The position numbers and the translations under genes were made by a program. Shown here piece by piece: positions 6,123 to 13,767 of a stretch of DNA of 27,620 bases (the first letter of the stretch is position 1; every line of letters begins with the position of its first letter). Origin of the DNA: Prochlorothrix sp035286285 (lineage in GTDB: Bacteria > Cyanobacteriota > Cyanobacteriia > Prochlorotrichales > Prochlorotrichaceae); the NCBI GenBank assembly GCA_035286285.1, contig JAYKJG010000372.1, positions 1-27,620 of the forward strand. The letters run 5' to 3'. The notes under the pieces were generated by a model. It saw only the letters and a list, made by a program, of their open reading frames with translations, ran no database searches and was not told where the DNA came from.

Positions 6123-7010
6123 TTAGCGTAGGGCTAGGAATCGTCCTAAATCTTCCACAACCTGGGGAGGCCAGCGGCGAATCTCTAGGAGCCATTGGGG
6201 GTCACTGTAGCGCGGATCGAGACCGATGACAGGGTACCAGTTGCTCTCGGCTTCTCCGACTAAGCCTTGGCCCCATAAAACGGCGGTTAAGGCGGCCCGT
6301 GGGTCTGCAAACTGGGAATAGCGCCGCACTAAGCCCCGCAACAGTCGTGTCGATTCCTTGACATCGCCCAGTTGGTACAAGCTAAGGGCGTAGTTGACGT
6401 TGGCTCCGGCAAAACCAGGGGCGAGGACAGCGGCCTTTTGGAAGTCTCGGCTGGCGGCTTCCCAGTTTCCGGCTCCGCCGTAGGCGTTGCCACGATTGTT
6501 GTAACCCACGGCATCGCGGGGGTTGAGGGTGAGGGCGTAGTCATAGTCGGCGATCGCCTTGTCCCATTCCTTTAAGCCTTCCCAAGCGGTGCCTCGGTTG
6601 ATGTAGGGATCGGGCAGGTTGGGAGCGAGGTCAACGGCTTGATTAAAGTCCTCGATCGCGGCCTCTAACTTAAACTGACTGACCCGTGCATTGCCCCGAT
6701 TGCTCCAGGCAGCGGGATTCTGGGGGTAAATTTCAATGGCAGCGCTCCAATAGGCTTCAGCCTCTTCAAATCTTCCGGCTTGGGTCGCTTCAATGCCTTT
6801 TTGGAAGAGATTGTCTAGGGCTTGGAAAAATTGCTCCAGTTCTTCAGAGCTAACCGCAGCTTGGGCGGGGGGGGTGGGCCACTGGGGGCTAAGGCCGAGG
6901 CAAAGACTGAGGGAGAAGACGATCGCCAGCATCAGGGTACTGAGCTGCTGGAACCGTGGGGATCTCCAGGGCTGGAGCCAGGAGGGGAGTGCCCAACGTT
7001 GGGTTTTCAT
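6123..7010 (-). CDS. Exported tetratricopeptide-repeat protein
   Basis: 295 aa from the ATG at 7010; an upstream in-frame TTG (7025) is less likely. A signal peptide is clear: a basic start, hydrophobic LSTLMLAIVFSLSLCLGL, then a PPAQA-A cleavage site near residue 51. The mature part is made of four or five TPR units; the typical pattern NPAAWSNRGNA, LPDPYINRGTAWEGL and AVGYNNRGNAYGGAG recurs every 34 residues, with an extra C-terminal helical region. It would sit in the thylakoid lumen or periplasm and act as a protein-binding scaffold. Plant chloroplasts have similar lumen TPR proteins; whether this is an orthologue I cannot tell. Neighbours do not point to a partner. Confidence 0.85.
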   Translation of the reverse strand: MKTQRWALPSWLQPWRSPRFQQLSTLMLAIVFSLSLCLGLSPQWPTPPAQAAVSSEELEQFFQALDNLFQKGIEATQAGRFEEAEAYWSAAIEIYPQNPAAWSNRGNARVSQFKLEAAIEDFNQAVDLAPNLPDPYINRGTAWEGLKEWDKAIADYDYALTLNPRDAVGYNNRGNAYGGAGNWEAASRDFQKAAVLAPGFAGANVNYALSLYQLGDVKESTRLLRGLVRRYSQFADPRAALTAVLWGQGLVGEAESNWYPVIGLDPRYSDPQWLLEIRRWPPQVVEDLGRFLALR

Positions 7011-7175
7011 AAAAAATGGTAACAATCATGGAGTTTTAATGACATTGCCATTATCCCCCCAAGGTACCGCCCCAGGGCACCTCGAAATATTGGAATGCCT
7101 GGGGCATCACGGCAAAATCAGGGATTGGTCGGTGCGTGTTGTCGAACCGATCCGATTAATCGAGGTGCCCGCCAG

Positions 7176-7442
7176 CTATGGCAGTCGATCGAGTTGGGCC
7201 TGTGCCCACTGTTGGAGGGGTTCCCAGTTTTGGCTGTGGATACAGGCTTCGTACTGCTGCCAGAGGGTGCGGCTCTCGCCGGGGGCTAAATTGGGGGCGA
7301 GTTCGCTGTAACGGCCTAAATTAAAGCCTAGCTGGGCATAGAGGACTTCCGGGGGCCGATCGGGGTCGCGGCTTCCCCCTAGCATGGCGCTGAAGCGCAG
7401 CACTTGTTCCAGGGTGTGGCGCAGATGGGGCGTGGGATCCAT
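7176..7442 (-). CDS. Small hypothetical protein downstream of purB
   Basis: I do not recognise this 88-aa protein. The ATG at 7442 lies 20 nt after the purB stop; a longer reading frame extends upstream but overlaps purB and is a shadow there. The protein looks genuine: soluble, helical, with HLRHTLEQVLRFSAMLGG, PEVLYAQLGFNLGRYSELAP and LWQQYEACIHSQNWEPLQQWAQAQ (not contiguous). There is no signal or membrane segment. The position suggests co-transcription with purB. Confidence 0.7.
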   Translation of the reverse strand: MDPTPHLRHTLEQVLRFSAMLGGSRDPDRPPEVLYAQLGFNLGRYSELAPNLAPGESRTLWQQYEACIHSQNWEPLQQWAQAQLDRLP

Positions 7443-7462
7443 GGGGCGGGAGGGTTGGGGGT

Positions 7463-8758
7463 TTAGATGCCGAGGCGCTGGAAGATGGTGTCGAGGTTTT
7501 TGAGGTGGTGCTTGGTGTCGAAGCAGTCGGCAATTTCTTCCGGCGAGAGTTGGGCCTGAATTTCCGTACTCTGCTCCACCAGGGCGCGGAAATCTCCACC
7601 GGGCTGGTTCCAAGCTGCATGGGCCGCGCTCTGGACTACGCGGTAGGCATCTTCCCGACTCATGCCCTTATCGACCAGCTTGAGCAAGACTTTCTGGCTA
7701 AAGACAACGCCCCCGTAGCAGTAGAGGTTGCGCTCCATGTTTTCGGGGTAAACCAGCAGATGTTTAATTAAATCCGTGGTCTCTGCCAGCATAAAGTGGG
7801 TGACGGTAGAGGCATCGGGCAGCATCATCCGTTCGACGGAACTGTGGGAAATATCCCGTTCATGCCAGAGGGCGACATTTTCTAGGGCTGCCATGGCATA
7901 GCCCCGAACAACACGGGCGAGGCCGGTGAGGCGCTCCGATCGGATGGGGTTGCGCTTGTGGGGCATGGCGGAAGAGCCTTTTTGGCCCTTGGAGAAGAAT
8001 TCTTCCACCTCTAGCACGTCGGTGCGCTGGAGATTGCGAATTTCCACGGCGAAGCGCTCGATCGAAGCCGTTAGCAAGGCCAGAGTGGTCATATACTCCC
8101 CATGGCGATCGCGGGAAATAACCTGGGTTGAAGCCGCATCGGGGGTTAAGCCCAGTTTTTGGCAGGTTAGGGCTTCGACTTGGGGATCAACATTGGCATA
8201 GGTGCCCACTGCGCCGGAAACCTTGCCCACGGCTACACTTTCGCGCAGGGTAATGAGGCGATCGCGGTGGCGCAGCAGCTCCGCTAACCAACCCGCCAGC
8301 TTAAAGCCAAAGGTAATGGGTTCGGCATGGATGCCATGGGAGCGGCCCGCCATCACGGTGTAGCGATGTTCTGAAGCGCGGGCGCGGGTAGCGTGAATGA
8401 GGTTTTCCAACTGCTCCAGCAGTTCATTGACGCTGGCCACCAGTTGCAAAGCCAAGGCGGTATCCAACATATCGGAACTGGTTAGTCCCAGGTGGATATA
8501 GCGCCCTGCATCGCCCACATACTCGTTGACATTGGTCAAAAAGGCGATGACATCATGGCGGGTTTCGGCCTCGATCTCCTTGACCCGATCGGCATCAAAC
8601 TGGGCTTTGGCCTTAATCTCTGCCACGGCTTCCGCTGGAATATAGCCCAACTCTGCCTGGGCCTCGCACACAGCAATCTCAACTTGCAACCAGGTCTGGA
8701 GCTTGTAGTCTTCGGTCCAGAGGTTGCCCATGGCGGGCAAGGTATAGCGTTCAATCAT
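7463..8758 (-). CDS. purB: Adenylosuccinate lyase
   Basis: The 431-aa protein is full length for bacterial PurB. It cleaves SAICAR to AICAR and adenylosuccinate to AMP, each time releasing fumarate. The fumarase/aspartase signature GSSAMPHKRNP is at 261-271, with the catalytic serine at 262 or 263 in the mobile loop. H68 (TRHDV) and H141 (GRSHG) match the two active-site histidines known at the same numbers in Bacillus PurB; TSSD (93-96) binds substrate. The start MIERYT is typical of the family. It lies 53 nt after the DUF4335 gene on the same strand and may belong to one transcript with it. Confidence 0.97.
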   Translation of the reverse strand: MIERYTLPAMGNLWTEDYKLQTWLQVEIAVCEAQAELGYIPAEAVAEIKAKAQFDADRVKEIEAETRHDVIAFLTNVNEYVGDAGRYIHLGLTSSDMLDTALALQLVASVNELLEQLENLIHATRARASEHRYTVMAGRSHGIHAEPITFGFKLAGWLAELLRHRDRLITLRESVAVGKVSGAVGTYANVDPQVEALTCQKLGLTPDAASTQVISRDRHGEYMTTLALLTASIERFAVEIRNLQRTDVLEVEEFFSKGQKGSSAMPHKRNPIRSERLTGLARVVRGYAMAALENVALWHERDISHSSVERMMLPDASTVTHFMLAETTDLIKHLLVYPENMERNLYCYGGVVFSQKVLLKLVDKGMSREDAYRVVQSAAHAAWNQPGGDFRALVEQSTEIQAQLSPEEIADCFDTKHHLKNLDTIFQRLGI

Positions 8759-8811
8759 GGCGATCGTGACAGATACTACTTAATCTACGGGCTGGCAACG
8801 CAGGCAACACA

Positions 8812-10323
8812 CTACTCTAACCCATCCCAGGGACTCACCTCTAGCACCCCTGAAGGTGAAAAGACGACTCGGAAAATGCCAAAGGAACTATTGTCTCCTT
8901 CCGTCACTTTCAGATCGGCTAGGGGTAGTTCATTGCCGAAGCGATCGGCCCCAACGGTCACGGCTTCATAGTCGAGAATTTCGCCCTTAGCGTTAATGGT
9001 GACCTGGTAGGTGAGACGATCGACAAAGGTGGGGGACACATCCCAGGCTTGATCAATTTGCCCATACAGCGATGTGGTCAGGGTTTCCAGTTGGGTCCGG
9101 CTGGCGATCGGCTGACCGGGGCCGCTACTGTCGGGGCGAGGGGCTGCCGCACTGGGGGAGCTAGTGGGGCTAGGGCTAGGGCTGGGGCTAGGCAAGGTCT
9201 CGCCTTCGGCGGGGTAACCGTGCCAGGGGCTGACTTCCAGCTTGCCGGAGGGGGTAAAGACGAGGCGAAACTCCGCTAGGGGTTCCGTGGCCACAGTGGT
9301 GCCGGGACTGGGTAGGTAGACCAAATCCAGGAGGGGGGTTTCTTCAACATAGGTGCGGGCGGCGACATTTTCGGGGCGATAGCCGACGATGCTGCCGTCA
9401 CTGCTGACCCCGGCGCGATAGATGAGGTCGCTGCTAAAGGTGGGGGGATCCGTCCAGGCTTCGTTGACGCGCTCAAAGAGGGTGGCGGCAATTTGGGATA
9501 ACTGTTCGCGATCGCCGATCGTCGGCGCTTGGGCCAGGGCAGTGGTTAGGGCTTCGTCTGCGGCTGCTTCCAAGTCTTCTAAATCGCCGCTCCCGGCTTC
9601 GCCATCGGCTGGGCTACCCTCCGGGGATTCAGCCCCTGGGGTTTCGCCGTCGGTTTCGGCATCGGAACCGGCTCCTGCTGGCGCTTCATCCCCGTTGCTG
9701 AGTTGGGCGGTTTCTCCGTCCGGTAGCAGTTCTCCGGGAATATTGACGCGGGGGGTGGGCAAGTTGAAGAAAAAGAAACCAGCGGCGGCAACGGTGGCTA
9801 CGCCCAAGGCTGGGCTAAGGACGCGCTGGGCCAGGGGTTCTTGGGGGGCTGTGGTCCCTCGGACAACGGGGCGCAGGGCGAGGGTAAAGTCGGGGAGGGC
9901 CAGGGGGTCGGCAAAGAACTGATCGATCGCTTCTACCAAGTCAAACAATTGCACCGTGGTCAGATCCACCGTGCGGACGTGGCTGATGGTGGAGGGACTG
10001 TCCAAGTGCTCCGGTTCTAGAACGACTTCCAGTTGGTGGCGATCGTCCCCCTTGGGGGATAGCCGGACCGAGGTCTTTTCTTCGATCGGGGGGTGGGGCA
10101 CGCCGCTGAGGCAAAATTGGGCATAGCGGCTGACAGTGGTGACCAGATCGGTAAAAAAGTCTTTGCCGCCGCTGATATAGGGTTCATGGCCTGCGAGGTG
10201 ACATTCGGCATTGAGCAGGATGCCGAGGCGTTGGCTGGCCTCAAAGCCCGTGCTACTGGCATCGGCTAGGCCGTCTAGAATCAGCGTGCAGTTGGGTAGG
10301 TTATACCGACGTTGCAATTGCAT
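8812..10323 (-). CDS. DUF4335 domain protein, membrane-anchored
   Basis: The 503-aa protein begins with the MQLQRRYNLPNCTLILDGL block that marks the DUF4335 family (about 1-150). One membrane segment follows (about 169-187), then an acidic Gly/Glu/Asp/Pro-rich linker (about 200-260). The C-terminal half is an internal duplication: residues 274-369 and 411-501 align, each with a helix (FERVNEAW / YGQIDQAW), a (P)TF...L.Y block, a mid region and a LEVSPW(H/D)G end; a Ser/Pro repeat separates them. The gene starts 5 nt after the DUF3038 gene, so the two are translated from one message and probably work together. The molecular role is not known. Confidence 0.85.
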   Translation of the reverse strand: MQLQRRYNLPNCTLILDGLADASSTGFEASQRLGILLNAECHLAGHEPYISGGKDFFTDLVTTVSRYAQFCLSGVPHPPIEEKTSVRLSPKGDDRHQLEVVLEPEHLDSPSTISHVRTVDLTTVQLFDLVEAIDQFFADPLALPDFTLALRPVVRGTTAPQEPLAQRVLSPALGVATVAAAGFFFFNLPTPRVNIPGELLPDGETAQLSNGDEAPAGAGSDAETDGETPGAESPEGSPADGEAGSGDLEDLEAAADEALTTALAQAPTIGDREQLSQIAATLFERVNEAWTDPPTFSSDLIYRAGVSSDGSIVGYRPENVAARTYVEETPLLDLVYLPSPGTTVATEPLAEFRLVFTPSGKLEVSPWHGYPAEGETLPSPSPSPSPTSSPSAAAPRPDSSGPGQPIASRTQLETLTTSLYGQIDQAWDVSPTFVDRLTYQVTINAKGEILDYEAVTVGADRFGNELPLADLKVTEGDNSSFGIFRVVFSPSGVLEVSPWDGLE

Positions 10324-10328
10324 GGTTT

Positions 10329-10952
10329 CTAAACCTCCCCGTCAAATAAACTAATCCAGAAACGTTGGGTGCCGGAGGTGCCGGTACAGAACAGCAGTTG
10401 GCGGAGCAGGGTAATGGCTAGCTCGTTGAGGCGATCGTCGCTGTCGATGTAGGCCAGTACGGCGGAGCGTTTGGGATTCATCCTGGCGCGAAAATGGGCA
10501 CGGAAGCGCTCTAGGTAGTCCGAGAGCCGGAAATGATTGCTGAGGGGTTCCCCTTTGTCCGTGAGGGTTTGGTGAGCCAAGAGCAGTTCTCGGATGGTAA
10601 CGGTGAGGCGACGGGCCAAAAAGCAGATGATGGCCACCAAGGCTTTGGCTTCCAGGGTGCTGAGACTGCGGCGGTTGGCCCAACGGCGGAGGGGATTGCT
10701 GCTGCGGAGTTGCCAAAGATAGACCCGATTTTTGAGCACATCTAAGAGGGCCAAATCTCGCGCTACGGCCAGAATGAACTCCGAGCCGCCCAGTTGTAGG
10801 GCTTCGATCGCCAGCAGCATTAAATCCAGTTGCTGACGGGCACGGCGGGGACAGTCTCCGCCTCGGATGGGGATATCCGGTAGGTTCTCTAGCACCGCTG
10901 GGATTGTCCCTGAAGCAGTCGCAGGAGACGTAACGCTCGTAGAGGTACTCAT
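10329..10952 (-). CDS. DUF3038 domain protein
   Basis: 207 aa from the ATG at 10952 (MSTSTSVTS); a TTG at 11000 in frame is less likely. The start chosen leaves a leader of about 57 nt from a predicted promoter. The body contains RGGDCPRRARQQLDLMLLAIEALQLGG, split over about 31-57, FILAVARDLALLDVL, and SLSTLEAKALVAIICFLARRL, the helical pattern of the cyanobacterial DUF3038 family. No membrane segment or signal peptide is clear. DUF3038 and DUF4335 genes are commonly adjacent in cyanobacteria, as here, which suggests a two-component complex with one membrane-anchored partner. No biochemical function is established to my knowledge. Confidence 0.85.
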   Translation of the reverse strand: MSTSTSVTSPATASGTIPAVLENLPDIPIRGGDCPRRARQQLDLMLLAIEALQLGGSEFILAVARDLALLDVLKNRVYLWQLRSSNPLRRWANRRSLSTLEAKALVAIICFLARRLTVTIRELLLAHQTLTDKGEPLSNHFRLSDYLERFRAHFRARMNPKRSAVLAYIDSDDRLNELAITLLRQLLFCTGTSGTQRFWISLFDGEV

Positions 10953-11015
10953 AGGGAAAATTGTAAAACTGTTTCCTAAAATAAACTGCACTGGACCCAA
11001 GAGCGGAACAGTGCT

Positions 11016-11044
11016 ACTTTACTCGACTTTTTGAATAATTTGAA
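11016..11044 (-). promoter_or_regulatory. Predicted promoter of the DUF3038-DUF4335 operon
   Basis: On the minus strand TTCAAA (-35, 11044-11039), a 17-nt spacer and TAAAGT (-10, 11021-11016), each 4 of 6 to consensus, lie about 65 nt before the chosen start. The surrounding stretch is AT-rich compared with its neighbours. Confidence 0.45.
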
Positions 11045-11153
11045 CAAAATGATAACGGGGCAATCACCGGGTCCTGGGGCATCGTGGATCGTGTTTGCTG
11101 GTCTGGGGCACCCTCTCCGGTCCTTTCCGCTGCAATGCTCCCCATTTTGACCC

Positions 11154-11185
11154 AAAGAAAAAGGCCACCTCGAAAGGTCGCCTTT
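11154..11185 (-). terminator. Intrinsic terminator, minus strand
   Basis: AAAGGCGACCT and AGGTGGCCTTT pair over 11 positions with one mismatch around a TTCG loop; the minus strand continues TTCTTTGGG after CCTTT. It would end transcripts coming from the small gene at 11376-11558. Apart from this hairpin and the promoter at 11016-11044, the gene-free stretch 10953-11375 shows nothing I can support. Confidence 0.55.
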
Positions 11186-11375
11186 GTTGGAGTTCACGAA
11201 TCGGAAACACTGAAACCAGGAGGTGGCCAAGGTGAAGCGTCAATCCCTTGATTAAGGTCAATGTTGCGGGGCAATTAACCTTTGCTGACGGCGGGATTGG
11301 GCCATAATTCCCGGTAAATCTGAGACTAAACAGAGCCTAGCACCTACTAGAGTTGATTATGGCTCAATTAGGGAA

Positions 11376-11558
11376 TTATTTGCTTGTTTCTAGGGCACGG
11401 TTTAAAAGAATGGCGGCGATCGTGGAACCAGCGGTAATGCTAAGGGCGATCGCGGGGTGTTGGCCATTAGCCAAGGCTAAGGTGGTGATAATGCCTGCTC
11501 CGGCGGAGGCGACAATCACATCGTTGAGCAGATTCGACTTAGAAGAAGGCTTATACAT
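11376..11558 (-). CDS. Possible small membrane protein, 60 aa
   Basis: I do not recognise it. The protein has a polar N-terminus (MYKPSSKSNLLND) and two hydrophobic stretches, VIVASAGAGIITTLALA and AIALSITAGSTIAAILLN, so it could cross the membrane twice. No ribosome binding site stands out before the ATG at 11558. A terminator at 11154-11185 lies downstream on the same strand. The ordered amphipathic sequence argues for a real gene; the size and lack of a ribosome site argue against. Confidence 0.5.
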   Translation of the reverse strand: MYKPSSKSNLLNDVIVASAGAGIITTLALANGQHPAIALSITAGSTIAAILLNRALETSK

Positions 11559-11664
11559 AGGGTGTAACTGGGGTATTGGCGGCTGTGGGTCAAGGGCAGC
11601 GGGTGCAGGAGGGTGCCTAGGTCGCTAAGCTGGGTAGCTAAGCCTTTGGGATGCACCTTTAGGG

Positions 11665-11773
11665 GGGGAGTAGGGGCTGCGGCCCTGTGGCTCCGTAGGG
11701 GGCGATCGGCGATGGTCGTCCGCCGCAGTTGTTGCAAGGGGAGTAGGGGCTGCGCCCCTGTGGCTCCGTAGGG
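11665..11773 (+). repeat. Two direct 36-bp GC-rich repeats
   Basis: GGGGAGTAGGGGCTGCG then (G/C)CCCTGTGGCTCCGTAGGG occurs at 11665-11700 and 11738-11773, differing at one base, with a degenerate third part (ATGCCCCTGTGGTTCC) at about 11777-11792. Each can fold as GGGGC...GCCCC. No coding capacity. Confidence 0.75.
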
Positions 11774-11871
11774 ACTATGCCCCTGTGGTTCCCTGCTGTG
11801 AGCAAAACCGGGTCAACCAGGGGGGGATGGCTCCTACCGCATCGGTTAATTCGCCAAGCTGAGTCGAAACC

Positions 11872-11899
11872 GCTTTTAATAAGCTGCTTTTAATAAGCT
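11872..11899 (+). repeat. Perfect tandem 14-bp repeat
   Basis: Two copies of GCTTTTAATAAGCT lie back to back. The unit is itself partly palindromic (AGCTTATTAAAAGC on the other strand). It sits in the gene-free stretch 11559-12200, where 11991-12020 also has a GGGGTGGGGTTGTT duplication. Confidence 0.7.
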
Positions 11900-12200
11900 G
11901 GTAAGCAGACTAGCACCCCTCACTGGGATTCCTCGCGGGTTGCCCCTGCCTTTGAAATAAAGCTTTGGGTTTGTTTAGGTTTCGTTACATGGGGTGGGGT
12001 TGTTGGGGTGGGGTTGTTGGGCTGGATGGGAGGATCTCTGCTAAAACCTCCCGTGCCAGTCCTAAAAGAGACACATTGCGGGACATTCCAGAGAAATTTC
12101 CCGGCATACTGGTTCATAAGAGCAGTACCAGCGCCCCCGGTTATCGATCACATCCCTAGTGAAGGGGCCATTGCAACTGTACCCTTTGGAGGATTCCACC

Positions 12201-12644
12201 ATGAACACCCCCTTTTTCGCTTTCCCTCCTCGCCCCACTCCCCGCTTGGGTAAAACTGCCGTTCGGACCCTGGGGGTGCTGGCTGGACTTGTGGGCACCA
12301 CCTTGGCGGCCCAAGCTTTGACTCCTAGCGACCTGCCTATTTCAATTCGCGGTCTGTCGGGGGGGTCTGAAAATACTCAAAATTGTGGGTCGATCGACAG
12401 CACGCCCCATGCTGAAATTCAACTCAGCCGCGCTACCTATCTCAAGCTCAATGTGACGGGGGGCAGCGATCCGACGCTCTACATTGAAGGGCCGCTGAAT
12501 CTCTGTGTGTTGAGCGATAAAACCAGTGCTGAAAGCCTCCAGACTTCGGGCCGCTGGCCAGCGGGTAACTATCGGGTTTATGTCGGTGAAAAAACCTCTG
12601 GCCGCCATAACATGACCTTGGATGTCCAAGGGTCGGGCAATTAA
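12201..12644 (+). CDS. Small secreted hypothetical protein
   Basis: 147 aa from the ATG at 12201, chosen because TTGGAGGATTCCACC places a good ribosome binding site upstream. A signal peptide is present: a basic start with RLGK, hydrophobic LGVLAGLVGTTLAAQA, cleavage after AQA near residue 36. The mature part is about 110 aa with two cysteines (in TQNCGS and LNLCVL) that could form a disulphide, and beta-rich segments such as ATYLKLNVTGG, DPTLYIEGP and AGNYRVYVGEK. This looks like a small PPC-like (pre-peptidase C-terminal) beta-sandwich as found in exported proteins, which is a tentative reading. It is monocistronic, with a terminator after a repeat fragment downstream. Confidence 0.75.
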   Translation: MNTPFFAFPPRPTPRLGKTAVRTLGVLAGLVGTTLAAQALTPSDLPISIRGLSGGSENTQNCGSIDSTPHAEIQLSRATYLKLNVTGGSDPTLYIEGPLNLCVLSDKTSAESLQTSGRWPAGNYRVYVGEKTSGRHNMTLDVQGSGN

Positions 12645-12652
12645 AGCTGGAA

Positions 12653-12705
12653 GAGGGTCGGCACAGGGGCACGACCCCTACCCGTTTATTCTGTTTCAGG
12701 CTCAA
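12653..12705 (+). repeat. Family C element fragment (right half)
   Basis: GAGGGTCGGCAC, AGGGGCACGACCCCTACCC, GTTTATTCTGTTTCAGG and CTCAA match the right half of the family C elements at 15891-16019 and 27349-27491. The left half is missing, and similarity stops exactly after CTCAA, as it also does in the 15891 copy. Confidence 0.75.
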
Positions 12706-12752
12706 CCGACCCCATGAGATCACCAATGAGAATTATGGGAACCAAAATCAAG

Positions 12753-12796
12753 AACCCCACCTCCTCGGTGCTAGATAGCTGAGGGAGTGGGGTTTT
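12753..12796 (+). terminator. Long hairpin between convergent genes
   Basis: AACCCCACCTCCTC and GAGGGAGTGGGGTT pair over 14 positions with one mismatch, followed by TT on the plus strand and a T-rich stretch on the minus strand. It separates the secreted-protein gene from the convergent peptidase gene and may work in both directions. Confidence 0.65.
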
Positions 12797-12797
12797 G

Positions 12798-12845
12798 GTG
12801 TTGCGTCTGGTGTTGTGTTTGGTATTACGTCTGGTGTTGATTCTG
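12798..12845 (+). repeat. Four tandem 12-nt units
   Basis: GTGTTGCGTCTG, GTGTTGTGTTTG, GTATTACGTCTG and GTGTTGATTCTG follow each other without gaps, between the hairpin and the stop codon of the peptidase gene. This is typical of slippage; no function is evident. Confidence 0.7.
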
Positions 12846-12859
12846 GGCGGGGAAGCGGT

Positions 12860-13765
12860 TTAGAGGTGGTGGAAGGGGATGGTGATGAGGGGGGAGAGGA
12901 GGATGGTTAGGCCTTGGAGTAGGGTGAGGGCTGGGAGGGTGGGGCCGATCGCGGTGGTTGCGGGGTCGATCGGGCTGTGCAGAAGGGCGGTGACGCGCTC
13001 TTCGAGGCGGTTGAGGGGAAGGGAGTCGCTAAAGGCGGCGAAGAGGCTGGGATCCCAAGGGTGGGTCGTGGGGTGTGCTTGAGTGGGTGTTGGGGTTTGT
13101 TGGACAAAGGTGACGAGGGTTTCTGCCAGGAGTAGGGGATCGACTCGTTGCGCTGCCCAGGCATCGGCCCGTTGTTCTCGCAGGAGGAGCAGTTCTTGCC
13201 AGAGGCGATCGGTATAGGGTAGACCGGGCACGATCGATCGCAGCCACCCCAACCAGAAAAACCAAAAGGTATCGCGAAAGTGGCTGTGGGCCTGTTCATG
13301 GGCGACGATCGCTTCGATTTCCTCTGGCCCAAAGGTTGTCAGGACTCCTTGGCTGAGGACCAACTGCGATCGCCACCACCCCACTTGACCCGCAAAGAGT
13401 TGATCGCAGGGGAGGAGTTGGGCGGGGGGGGAGGCCGTGGGGATGGTGCAGGTTTGAAGGAGGCGCTGGGTTTGCCAGAGGCGCAGGCTGGCTTGGAGCA
13501 GGCGCACCAGGGCGATCGCCAAAAATCCTAGGGCCAGTAAAAAGCCCCGGTTGTGGACGGGCATTCCCCACATGGATCCCGGTCGCCCCATGAGGACGAT
13601 GGCAAGGCAGGTGCTGAGCAGGAGCAGCGGCGGGACGGCAAAGCGCCAGAGGCTGTTTTGCCAAGCGGTGGGCCAGGGGCGAGGGGTGGAGGTTGTGGGG
13701 GCGGTGGGCAGAAGGCGCAGGCCGATCGCAATGGCTAAGGTCAGGGCTAAGAGGCTGAGGTGCAT
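12860..13765 (-). CDS. M56 (BlaR1-type) membrane metallopeptidase, PetP-like
   Basis: 301 aa. N-terminal membrane segments (about 1-20, 42-60, 72-92) precede a zinc-peptidase domain with HEQAH (H156, E157, H160) and a downstream glutamate in LLREQRADAWA (E197) as likely third ligand; a further hydrophobic segment lies at the C-terminus. It lacks the extracellular penicillin-binding sensor of true BlaR1. It starts 2 nt after a BlaI-family regulator gene. In Synechocystis such a pair (PetR/PetP) responds to copper and controls the plastocyanin/cytochrome c6 switch: the protease destroys the repressor. The pair here is a good candidate for the same role, but beta-lactam or other signals cannot be excluded from sequence alone. 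Confidence 0.88.
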   Translation of the reverse strand: MHLSLLALTLAIAIGLRLLPTAPTTSTPRPWPTAWQNSLWRFAVPPLLLLSTCLAIVLMGRPGSMWGMPVHNRGFLLALGFLAIALVRLLQASLRLWQTQRLLQTCTIPTASPPAQLLPCDQLFAGQVGWWRSQLVLSQGVLTTFGPEEIEAIVAHEQAHSHFRDTFWFFWLGWLRSIVPGLPYTDRLWQELLLLREQRADAWAAQRVDPLLLAETLVTFVQQTPTPTQAHPTTHPWDPSLFAAFSDSLPLNRLEERVTALLHSPIDPATTAIGPTLPALTLLQGLTILLSPLITIPFHHL

Positions 13766-13767
13766 GG

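Noticed and set aside
7443..7613. N-terminal extension of the 88-aa gene into purB
   Set aside because: The extension is out of frame over the purB end and is Pro/His/Arg-rich; the ATG at 7442 just after the purB stop is far more likely.
11920..12117. 65-codon minus-strand frame
   Set aside because: It spans the GGGGTGGGGTTGTT simple repeat and yields a low-complexity Pro/Thr sequence without a ribosome site.
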